The notes beneath the pieces are model-generated. The model worked only from the letters and a program-made list of their open reading frames with translations, ran no database searches and had not been told where the DNA came from. From an uncultured Clostridium sp. (GTDB lineage Bacteria > Bacillota > Clostridia > Clostridiales > Clostridiaceae): a stretch of 35,116 nucleotides of DNA. Position numbers and translations under genes: made by a program. The stretch covers positions 1-35,116 of the forward strand of contig NZ_CALEVF010000050.1 in the NCBI RefSeq assembly GCF_937920395.1. The letters run 5' to 3'. Below are positions 15,695-22,136 of this stretch, in pieces (position 1 is the first letter of the stretch; each line of letters starts with the position of its first letter).

Positions 15695-16507
15695 TTAAGT
15701 AGATGCTTTTTCCGCAAATGCAGCATTCTCAAATGCACTTGTTACCCCTAATAATATGTTAGCTGCCATCTTAGCCACGTCATCATGACATTTCTCTGGT
15801 AACTCTATAGTAACTAATATAGATGATAATATAACTTGACCACTTGTTAAATTCGTTAATGCGCCATTTGTAGAAAATACCGTTCCAGCTACATAAGTAA
15901 CTCCATTGTAAACAGAGTCATCTACAGCTGTATATGAGGTGTTAATTGTTAAAACGCCCATGCCCGCATCTATTAAATTAGATTCATTACCCATATAAAA
16001 AGGGGTTGGCTGTTTAATGTAAGTCAATGTAGCTGAAGATGCGGTTCCGCCTATTCCCCTATATAATTTTAATCCTGTACTATCTTCTAAAAAATAAGGT
16101 TTATTATTGTTAGGCTTTCTAAAAGAACATTCTAATAATGGGCCTACCATATTGTAATTAGTTTCTCTTAAATAAGTAGTATAATTATCTATTGTAGCCG
16201 TCATAGATACATAAGTTTGATAATCGGCAGGGAAATTAAAATGATTCTCCGTAATAATACCATTAATAGTCCCTGTAGTTGTCGGCACAGATGTACTTAT
16301 CTTAATCATTGTGTATAAGTCATCTCTGAACTTCTGTATTCTATCTATACCAATTAATCCTTGTTTATTAGGTCCGTCTATAATATCATCCATTTTATCC
16401 TTAATGGCATCGTTTACAGCCTTATTGACTTCTGAAAATAAATATCTTGAGTGCTGAGTAGTATTAGTGTAAACTCCAATAGCATAGTATATCTGTATAG
16501 CATTCAT
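15695..16507 (-). CDS. Neck/ring structural protein candidate
   Basis: A 270-residue protein with a helical N-terminus (NAIQIYYAIGVYTNTTQHSR, then LFSEVNKAVNDAIKDKMDDI), a central beta domain containing SVYNGVTYVAGTVFSTNG (around residues 197-214), and a helical C-terminus (CHDDVAKMAANILLGVTSAF). The overall helix-beta-helix order and the small 'VYNGVTY' insertion match the 284-residue protein at 5542-6396, so the two may be paralogous ring proteins. Position next to capsid and tail genes supports a neck role. The name is inferred. Confidence 0.58.
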   Translation of the reverse strand: MNAIQIYYAIGVYTNTTQHSRYLFSEVNKAVNDAIKDKMDDIIDGPNKQGLIGIDRIQKFRDDLYTMIKISTSVPTTTGTINGIITENHFNFPADYQTYVSMTATIDNYTTYLRETNYNMVGPLLECSFRKPNNNKPYFLEDSTGLKLYRGIGGTASSATLTYIKQPTPFYMGNESNLIDAGMGVLTINTSYTAVDDSVYNGVTYVAGTVFSTNGALTNLTSGQVILSSILVTIELPEKCHDDVAKMAANILLGVTSAFENAAFAEKAST

Positions 16508-16540
16508 AGCGTTAAATTTTAAATAAAAGTAAATAAAAAA

Positions 16541-16563
16541 AAGGTAAGTTTTTAGCTTACCTT
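16541..16563 (-). terminator. Intrinsic terminator after the SAP/HeH-ended gene
   Basis: AAGGTAAG and CTTACCTT pair perfectly (8 bp, 7-nt loop), and the minus strand continues into an 8-nt T run. The hairpin sits between two co-oriented virion genes. Confidence 0.85.
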
Positions 16564-16590
16564 CCTTAGTTTTATGTTTAGTTTAGTTTA

Positions 16591-17715
16591 TTACTTGCTT
16601 TCTGCATCAGCAATTTTCTTTAATAAAGTTTCTTTAGAAATTTTAGGGAGTCCCCAACAAGATATTTTAAGTTCTTTTGCTCTTTCTCTTAAAGCTTCTA
16701 ATTCTTCTTTATCAGAATCATTCTTTTCAACTATTGGCGACATCTCCGCAAATGGACTTTTAAATTCTTCTACCGCCTTAGTTTTAGCTAATTCAGCTTC
16801 TAATTCCATTATCTTACGTTGCATATCCACTTCTTTACTTTCTTTACTAACAGTAACATAAATAGGCTCCATAGCTTTCTTACTTTCTGCCTCTTCTTGA
16901 TTACATTTCATAGTAATAGTGGTTGCAATACCTGTATTGTTAATTAAGAACTGAACCGCCATCTCTTCATTATGACCCATAGGCATATTACCATAGATGT
17001 AAGTTCCTGTAGTATTATCAAAAATGATTTTACCTTTAGCTACACCTCTTTTTAATACAGAGATGTACTCGCGCTGTGGATTATTATACAAATCAATGAA
17101 TTTCTTAGGGTCTAACTCCATAATTCTAAACACTTCATTAGTCATCATAAATACACTTTGATTTGCGTCTACATTAACTCCTAAAGTAATAGCCATTTCT
17201 GTTAAAGCACTTCCTTTCAATGTCTCAATAATATCTTCAGCTTTACGTCTTAATGTACGCTTATCAATTTCCTTGTGAGCATTTACTTCTTTATCAATTA
17301 CTCTCCAAGTGCTTTTACCTTGTTGATTAGGACTTCCTTCTACGTATTGACTGTTTTTAATAACATGCCATGCAATAGCTTGGTCCGGAATAGATAAATC
17401 AAATGACATTTTATCGTCAATCCAAAATCCTTTCCATTGAAGTTCTTTAGTATCCGAGTTAATACCACTTGGCACTCCTATGTAAAGGTTTGTTTTCTTG
17501 TCGCGTACTCTGCGAACCATTTTAACATTTTCATGCTTATTGGAACGCTTCATGCATTCGATTTCAATAAATCCTTTACGAATACAGATTTTTGGGTTTG
17601 CCAGATTAACTATTTTAGTTTCTGAGCCGTTGCCATCTTTTACAACGACATAATCAATGTTCTCCTTCAGCATTTCGCTTACATTTTGAGAATCGGTTAA
17701 ATTAAATACATTCAT
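16591..17715 (-). CDS. Head-associated protein with C-terminal SAP/HeH-like segment (374 aa)
   Basis: A charged 374-residue protein. Residues 1-140 look like a mixed alpha/beta domain with RVRDKKTNLYIGVPSG and QWKGFWIDDKMSF. Residues 150-260 are helical (RTLRRKAEDIIETLKGSALT). A Lys/Glu-rich coiled coil lies at about 285-320. The last 40 residues (LRERAKELKISCWGLPKISK, then ETLLKKIADAE) form a helix-extended loop-helix pattern like SAP, HeH or Rho-N domains that bind nucleic acid. Such tails occur on phage head or packaging proteins. Location downstream of the capsid gene suggests a head-associated role. Function unproven. Confidence 0.55.
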   Translation of the reverse strand: MNVFNLTDSQNVSEMLKENIDYVVVKDGNGSETKIVNLANPKICIRKGFIEIECMKRSNKHENVKMVRRVRDKKTNLYIGVPSGINSDTKELQWKGFWIDDKMSFDLSIPDQAIAWHVIKNSQYVEGSPNQQGKSTWRVIDKEVNAHKEIDKRTLRRKAEDIIETLKGSALTEMAITLGVNVDANQSVFMMTNEVFRIMELDPKKFIDLYNNPQREYISVLKRGVAKGKIIFDNTTGTYIYGNMPMGHNEEMAVQFLINNTGIATTITMKCNQEEAESKKAMEPIYVTVSKESKEVDMQRKIMELEAELAKTKAVEEFKSPFAEMSPIVEKNDSDKEELEALRERAKELKISCWGLPKISKETLLKKIADAESK

Positions 17716-17737
17716 TTTGTTTATTTTTATTTATTAA

Positions 17738-17785
17738 GCAAATATAATAAAATTATACATTCTTTAATTATTTTATTATATTTGC
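17738..17785. promoter_or_regulatory. Mirror-image divergent promoters
   Basis: GCAAATATAATAAAAT (17738-17753) and ATTTTATTATATTTGC (17770-17785) are perfect 16-bp inverted repeats around a 16-nt spacer. Each arm contains a TATATTTG box facing outward: 17739-17746 on minus for the head-associated gene, and 17777-17784 on plus for the leader RNA and HNH gene. Confidence 0.65.
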
Positions 17786-17790
17786 GCTAT

Positions 17791-17884
17791 AAAAGCGAGG
17801 GCATTCGCTCAAAGATATTTTTTTTAAAGTAAACCTTATTGGTTAGTAGTCATGCCCGATGAAAGCCATTAAGGTTTTTTTATT
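17791..17884 (+). ncRNA. Structured leader RNA of the HNH gene with predicted loop-loop contact
   Basis: The element lies downstream of the plus TATATTTG box. Hairpin 1 is AGCGA/TCGCT (17794-17809) with loop GGGCAT, followed by an 8-nt T run with one base between (17818-17825). Hairpin 2 pairs AAACCTTATTGG (17831-17842) with CCATTAAGGTTT (17866-17877) with a single mismatch, and is followed by a T run. Inside its loop, TCAT/ATGA closes a GCCCG loop. GGGC of loop 1 is complementary to GCCC of loop 2, and GGGCAT to ATGCCC. The right arm of hairpin 2 holds AAGG, a possible ribosome-binding site 10 nt before the ATG, so the fold could block translation or end transcription. Helices are visible in the sequence; the function is inferred. 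Confidence 0.55.
17831..17883 (+). terminator. Terminator/attenuator-like hairpin immediately before the HNH start codon
   Basis: A 12-bp stem with one mismatch followed by TTTTTTT, ending a few bases before ATG 17885. It would stop leader transcription or hide the AAGG ribosome-binding site at 17871-17874. Confidence 0.55.
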
Positions 17885-18439
17885 ATGAAAGAGATAAAAT
17901 TAGGTAAAGGAGATTATATAACTCAAGTAGATGATGGAGATTATGTTTTTTTAAATAAATGGAAGTGGTTTGCTAAAGACGGAAGAGGCGGAAGATTTTA
18001 CGCATATAGACAAGAATTTACAGGAAAAAGATATAGTAATGGCGATAAAAAATATACGCTAATAAAAATGCACAGAGTTATTTTATCATTATCAGATAAA
18101 AACATATTAGTCGACCATAAAGACAGGAACACCTTGAATAACCAAAAAAATAATTTAAGAATCGCTACAAGCTCTCAAAATAGTGCCAATAGGAAAGTTT
18201 TAGAAAATAGAACGTCTAAGTATTTAGGAGTCAGTGTTAAAAAAGTTTACTGTAGAAATGTTAAAAAAGAGATAATACACACGTATATTAAATATGTTGC
18301 TCAAATAAAAAATAATTCAAGAAAAAAAGAATTAGGAACTTTTCCATTAACCCAAGAAGGAGAAATTTTAGCCGCTAAAAAATATGACGAGGCTGCTAAA
18401 AAATACCATGGCGAGTTTGCTAATCTTAATTTTAAGTAA
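17885..18439 (+). CDS. HNH homing-type endonuclease with AP2 DNA-binding domain
   Basis: A 184-residue protein. The HNH core covers residues 61-104: MHRVILSLSDKN with His63, then ILVDHKDRNTLNNQKNNLRI with Asp77-His78 and the Asn pair of the HNH_3 type, then SSQNSANR. The C-terminal half (about 110-183, SKYLGVSVKK, then YVAQIKNNSRKKELGTF and AAKKYDEAAKKYHG) is an AP2-type domain that would recognise the target. Free-standing HNH-AP2 enzymes spread by cutting phage DNA lacking their gene. It is on the opposite strand to the surrounding structural genes, with its own promoter box and leader hairpin, as expected of an inserted selfish gene. Key residues appear intact. Confidence 0.88.
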   Translation: MKEIKLGKGDYITQVDDGDYVFLNKWKWFAKDGRGGRFYAYRQEFTGKRYSNGDKKYTLIKMHRVILSLSDKNILVDHKDRNTLNNQKNNLRIATSSQNSANRKVLENRTSKYLGVSVKKVYCRNVKKEIIHTYIKYVAQIKNNSRKKELGTFPLTQEGEILAAKKYDEAAKKYHGEFANLNFK

Positions 18440-18465
18440 AAATAACTCAAAGTTGAATTATAAAC

Positions 18466-18497
18466 GTAACCTTTTTGATTTATATACGTTTAAATAC
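18466..18497 (+). promoter_or_regulatory. Bipartite promoter-like motif, copy 2
   Basis: GTAACCTTTT, 11 nt, CGTTTAAATAC, ending 28 nt before ATG 18526. It matches copies at 6486 and 18795 in both blocks and in spacing. Confidence 0.55.
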
Positions 18498-18525
18498 ATT
18501 ATCAATTTAATAAAACTATACAACT

Positions 18526-18798
18526 ATGACAAAGAAGCAATTATTTAAAAGATTAGGAAAAGAAGTTTATTTTGGAAAAATTATCAGAAATGACAATAAT
18601 GCAGTTGTGTTAAAGGAATGCTCTAAGCAAATTATAGCAAATATTTCTAATGATGGTGTTATGTTTTATGAATTTAATCATTTTAAAAAGCCTGAATCAT
18701 TCTTATCATGTTTTAAATCCGAAAAGTCTTTCGATAATGCCTGTAATAACCCTAAATTTTATAGATTTAAAGAAAAAATTAAATCTTATTTTATGTAA
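18526..18798 (+). CDS. Hypothetical small protein of the HNH cassette (90 aa)
   Basis: A basic 90-residue protein (TKKQLFKRLGKEVYFGKIIR at the start) with two Cys and a C-terminal FYRFKEKIKSYFM. No domain is recognised. It has its own copy of the bipartite promoter-like motif upstream, and the motif for the next gene overlaps its stop codon. It may be cargo carried with the endonuclease, or a phage gene present before the insertion. Function unknown. Confidence 0.62.
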   Translation: MTKKQLFKRLGKEVYFGKIIRNDNNAVVLKECSKQIIANISNDGVMFYEFNHFKKPESFLSCFKSEKSFDNACNNPKFYRFKEKIKSYFM

Positions 18799-18826
18799 CC
18801 TTTTTGGTTTACCTGCGTTTAACTAG
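18795..18826 (+). promoter_or_regulatory. Bipartite promoter-like motif, copy 3
   Basis: GTAACCTTTT, 11 nt, CGTTTAACTAG, ending 14 nt before ATG 18841. The stop codon of the upstream gene lies inside the first block. Confidence 0.55.
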
Positions 18827-18840
18827 TAAAATTATAAATT

Positions 18841-19092
18841 ATGCACAAAGTGAAAATACAAACAACTATAAGCGAATCCGCATATAAATTAGCTTGCATT
18901 ATAGGCCCAATGAAAGGATATGTTTGGAACGAAAGCGTATTCTATTATTACACAAAAAATAATAACCACACTATTGAAACTGCATTTTTAGAAATAATTA
19001 AAAAATTTCCAATGAAAAATTATAAATTTAATTTTATTAAAAAAGAAAATGATATATTTTACTATGAAATAGATGTAAATAAAAAATCCTAA
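18841..19092 (+). CDS. Hypothetical small protein of the HNH cassette (83 aa)
   Basis: An 83-residue protein: HKVKIQTTISESAYKLACII at the start, then an aromatic-rich middle (VWNESVFYYYTKNNNHTIET) and a basic end. It looks like a small alpha/beta fold; nothing is recognised. It is preceded by the third bipartite motif and ended by a strong terminator that overlaps its stop codon. Function unknown. Confidence 0.62.
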   Translation: MHKVKIQTTISESAYKLACIIGPMKGYVWNESVFYYYTKNNNHTIETAFLEIIKKFPMKNYKFNFIKKENDIFYYEIDVNKKS

Positions 19093-19111
19093 CATTTCTG
19101 CTAGGATTTTT
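19082..19111. terminator. Bidirectional terminator between the HNH cassette and the capsid gene
   Basis: AAAAATCCTA and TAGGATTTTT form a 10-bp stem with a 10-nt loop. T runs follow on both strands. It serves the plus-strand 83-residue gene, whose stop is in the left arm, and the convergent capsid gene ending at 19131. Confidence 0.85.
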
Positions 19112-19130
19112 AAGTTTAATTGTTTAATGA

Positions 19131-20606
19131 TTACATACCCTTACGGATGATAATCCATTTTTTAGTGTTATAGATAACAAGTAAATCTTGTTTTAACATT
19201 GCCATCTTCCAAGCATCTTCTTCCGTAATAGCATCTCCAGGTAAACCCGTCATACCATTAATAGTAGCTGTGATATTTGAACGATTAACTCCGTAAGCAC
19301 CTTTAGGTATAATTTCGATGTTAGAATCCATAAATGAACCTAAATCTCCACCAATATAAGTACTTGACATGATTAATTGACCATCATTACCTCTCTCAGG
19401 AAAACGTAATTCATCATCAAATAAAGGATGTTGTACAAAAGATACTGAACTACCTGCAAAGTTCATTTTCATGATATGGTAACCTACTTCGATTTCAGCA
19501 CCACCTACTACGTCTTGCTTTAATTGTGCATTCTGAGCAGCAATAAAACGAGCCATTTTCTTCTGAGCATTGTAGTAACCATCAATACCTGTCATAAAGA
19601 TAATGTTTACACCTGTTGTAGATGTAGAAGATTGCTTAGTTAATAATTTCATTGAATCAACAAAATCATCTTCTGTAGCCTCTCCATTTACACCTGAACC
19701 ATATAATTCATTACCTCCAGAGATTTGCTCTTCAATACCGTCACCCATGATAATACCGTTACCAGTTTCATTATCAGTTAAGTTAGCTACACCCGCGCGA
19801 GAACCATCAGAGTTTTTCATAGTAGAAATACCGAAGATTTTAGCATACTCATTTTCCATAGCCCATTGAGCTTCAGCTTGACGTACTTTCTCGAATTTCC
19901 AACCTTTAACTGGACCATTAGAAGACATGTATTCATACCATAATACGTCAGTAGCAGCATCACCTGAAATACTAACAGTCTTACGTTGAGTAGTCATATC
20001 TACAATAAATGTATCAGGGAATTGGTCACGACCGTATCCTTTTAAAGACTTCTCTCCATAACCAGTTGTAGAAGGGAAACAAGTATAAGTTCCGCTTGGT
20101 TGAGCAGCAACGTGTGTAGCGAATACAAATAATTCTTTTTGTGGGTGTTGGAATGAATATAACCATCCAGCAGCTACCTTAGTAGGTTCAGACATAGTCA
20201 TTGCAGAGAAACGATTACCATAGAATACTACCATTTGACCTTTGTAGATGTAGTTATCTTTCATGATTAATTGAAAAGAACCATCTGCATTAGTACCACC
20301 TACTTGAGATAGGATAGTAGAAGATTTTTGAATACGACCCATTACGTTGAAACGTAAAGAATTGTCTCCAATAGCTTGACCTTCTTTGATTTTACCAAAT
20401 TTAGTTGGCTTATTAATGTCAATACCGTAAGGGCCAACAGCTCCAGATGTTAATAGAGTTGTTAATTGACGTTGGTCTACTCGCTCTAACATTTGGCGGA
20501 TAGCTGGAAATTTTTGCTGATTTCTAATTAAATCAGACTCTAGGGTACAGTCTGCTGAGAATGTACCTCTTACTAGGTTTGTTTGACCTGGATTTAAAGT
20601 TGGCAT
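19131..20606 (-). CDS. Major capsid protein, crAss-like (HK97 fold expected)
   Basis: A 491-residue protein from ATG 20606 (PTLNPGQTNLVRGTFSADCT). Length and phrases such as RQMLERVDQRQLTTLLTSGA near the N-terminus, GKIKEGQAIGDNSLRFNVMG, and KVRQAEAQWAMENEYAKIFG in the middle resemble the capsid proteins of crAss-like phages. The C-terminal region (GMTGLPGDAITEEDAWKMAM) fits too. It lies downstream of portal and scaffold candidate genes, as expected. The relatively regular, GC-richer codon use compared with the small genes suggests high expression. It is followed by a bidirectional terminator. Fold and role come from family knowledge and gene order. Confidence 0.85.
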   Translation of the reverse strand: MPTLNPGQTNLVRGTFSADCTLESDLIRNQQKFPAIRQMLERVDQRQLTTLLTSGAVGPYGIDINKPTKFGKIKEGQAIGDNSLRFNVMGRIQKSSTILSQVGGTNADGSFQLIMKDNYIYKGQMVVFYGNRFSAMTMSEPTKVAAGWLYSFQHPQKELFVFATHVAAQPSGTYTCFPSTTGYGEKSLKGYGRDQFPDTFIVDMTTQRKTVSISGDAATDVLWYEYMSSNGPVKGWKFEKVRQAEAQWAMENEYAKIFGISTMKNSDGSRAGVANLTDNETGNGIIMGDGIEEQISGGNELYGSGVNGEATEDDFVDSMKLLTKQSSTSTTGVNIIFMTGIDGYYNAQKKMARFIAAQNAQLKQDVVGGAEIEVGYHIMKMNFAGSSVSFVQHPLFDDELRFPERGNDGQLIMSSTYIGGDLGSFMDSNIEIIPKGAYGVNRSNITATINGMTGLPGDAITEEDAWKMAMLKQDLLVIYNTKKWIIIRKGM

Positions 20607-20636
20607 AGTTGTTTGTTATTTTTAAGGTTTAAGTTT

Positions 20637-21788
20637 TTAATTTTTACCTTTCAAAACAGCGTCATTTTCTAATCGTTCAAAATTCCCTTCTATTGTGTTT
20701 GTCATGTTTGTTCCTGCTCCTCCAGTTATTACTGGCGGTGTGTTATGCAGTTTATTTGCTATTTCGAGTTTACCTTTATTGTAGCTCTTAGCTTCAATAT
20801 TTTTAACGGCTTTGTCTCCTAGCTCTACAAAGGCTATAAATTTGGCTTGCATAATTGGGTCTTTCATTAATTGGTTGTACTTGCCATTATTGAACCTTTC
20901 AGTTAAGCCTTTCTTAGTTTCTGGAGCAAGTGGCTGACCAATAAAGTCTGACATTTCATTCAGAGCTTTTACTATTGAATCAGATTCCGCTTTGCTTTTT
21001 TCCGCCAAGAAGTTATCTTTATTCGCTTTGTATTTTTCAATTATTTGTTGGTAATTAGATTCTATTGCTTGCGCTTCCGCATCTAATTCTAATCTTATTC
21101 TTGTTGCTTCTAATCCTACTTGACCATTTTCAGTTGCATTTTCTACATACTTATCAATAAAGTCCGTATCAGCATTAGGTAATCTTATTTCTAAATCAGC
21201 TCTGTATAATTCTACATCTGTTAAAGCTTTAAATTTAGCTATGTTGTTTAAAGGAGCCTCAATTTGTTCTCTCGTTAAACCCGATTTCTCAAGTTCAATT
21301 TGCATGCGCGTGCGTGGGTCTAAGTCGTGAAAGTAATCTTCCATTTTTTTAGAATCTACTTCCGCTAATTTCTTTTGCAATGACTCAGTTTCTACTGCTA
21401 ATTTAGCTGTTATATAAGCTTCTGGAGTATCTTCGGATATTTCTAAGCCTTCGTATTTAGCATAAGATACCCAACTATCAGCTTCTCCTTCAGTAGCGCT
21501 ATCATCATCTAAAGTTAATACATCCTCTACAGGAACATCTTTAACTTCTTCAGCAATAACTTCTTTAACTTCTTCAGTAGGCTTATCCGCATCTAAAGCA
21601 ATTTCCGTTTCGGCAATTTCTGCTGGTGTATTTTCTGTTTTAACCTCTTTTTTAATTTCTTCTTTTGGAGCTTCTACGTTTCCGTTTAAAGTTGCATCAG
21701 TTGATAATAAATCAAAATTCGGCTTCATTTGAGTAGGCTCTGCGTCTCGCTGAGTATTTTCTACTACTATCGTTTCCTCGTTTGTCAT
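20637..21788 (-). CDS. Scaffold or capsid-assembly protein candidate
   Basis: A 383-residue acidic protein between portal and capsid genes. The first 150 residues are Glu/Val/Thr/Asp-rich and low in complexity (EEIKKEVKTENTPAEIAETE). The remainder is strongly helical (LTREQIEAPLNNIAKFKALT, then YQQIIEKYKANKDNFLAEKS), ending in TNTIEGNFERLENDAVLKGK. Acidic, helical proteins at this position are usually scaffolds that leave the prohead. A TATATTTG box lies 16 nt upstream of its ATG. No protease domain is visible. The role is inferred from position and composition. Confidence 0.68.
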   Translation of the reverse strand: MTNEETIVVENTQRDAEPTQMKPNFDLLSTDATLNGNVEAPKEEIKKEVKTENTPAEIAETEIALDADKPTEEVKEVIAEEVKDVPVEDVLTLDDDSATEGEADSWVSYAKYEGLEISEDTPEAYITAKLAVETESLQKKLAEVDSKKMEDYFHDLDPRTRMQIELEKSGLTREQIEAPLNNIAKFKALTDVELYRADLEIRLPNADTDFIDKYVENATENGQVGLEATRIRLELDAEAQAIESNYQQIIEKYKANKDNFLAEKSKAESDSIVKALNEMSDFIGQPLAPETKKGLTERFNNGKYNQLMKDPIMQAKFIAFVELGDKAVKNIEAKSYNKGKLEIANKLHNTPPVITGGAGTNMTNTIEGNFERLENDAVLKGKN

Positions 21789-21804
21789 GTTTTGTATTTT
21801 AAGT

Positions 21805-21812
21805 CAAATATA
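21805..21812 (-). promoter_or_regulatory. -7 promoter box (TATATTTG) before the scaffold/capsid genes
   Basis: The minus-strand TATATTTG ends 16 nt upstream of ATG 21788, in the junction behind the endonuclease remnant. It could drive a scaffold-capsid transcript. Confidence 0.5.
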
Positions 21813-22136
21813 TTAAATATTTGTATTGTTTAGATTTTCGTTTGAAAATTTATATTGATATTCCCATTTATATCCTTTATATAAATTTCTTTTCTTTTTA
21901 AGGCAAGCGGTTAAATTAGCGCTTCCTTTTGCATCACCTTGCATAACTCTTGAGGCTTCTGAGATACTTTCAAATTTTTTTATAAATTTTCCGTTAAAAT
22001 CTAATTGAATTATAGATATCCTTAAGTTTTCATTTTTTTGATTAGCATGAGATTCTTTTAATTTAATCAAAGTATCTTTTGTTGGTCTTTTACCTGCATT
22101 TGCAATACTTAACTTCCTTCTGTCTCTGCGCCTTGC
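21813..22136 (-). pseudogene. Homing-endonuclease remnant (NUMOD3-NUMOD1 tail) behind the portal gene
   Basis: A frame of about 107 codons is open from just after a TGA at 22137-22139, but its only internal start is TTG at 22070. Translation gives RRKLSIANAGKRPTKDTLIK then LKESHANQ, a NUMOD3-type repeat, followed by IIQLDFNGKFIKKFESISEA and NLTACLKKKRNLYKGYKWEY, a NUMOD1 domain. These modules normally form the DNA-binding tail of HNH or GIY-YIG homing endonucleases. No catalytic domain is present. The first 28 nt overlap the 3' end of the portal gene in a different frame. It is probably the leftover of an endonuclease gene after most of it was lost. Expression as a fusion by frameshift cannot be excluded. 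Confidence 0.68.

Noticed and set aside
17791..18439. IscB/HEARO-type RNA-guided nuclease with its omega RNA
   Set aside because: The protein is only 184 residues, with HNH plus AP2 and no RuvC or bridge helix. The leader is under 100 nt, so an RNA-guided system is not supported.
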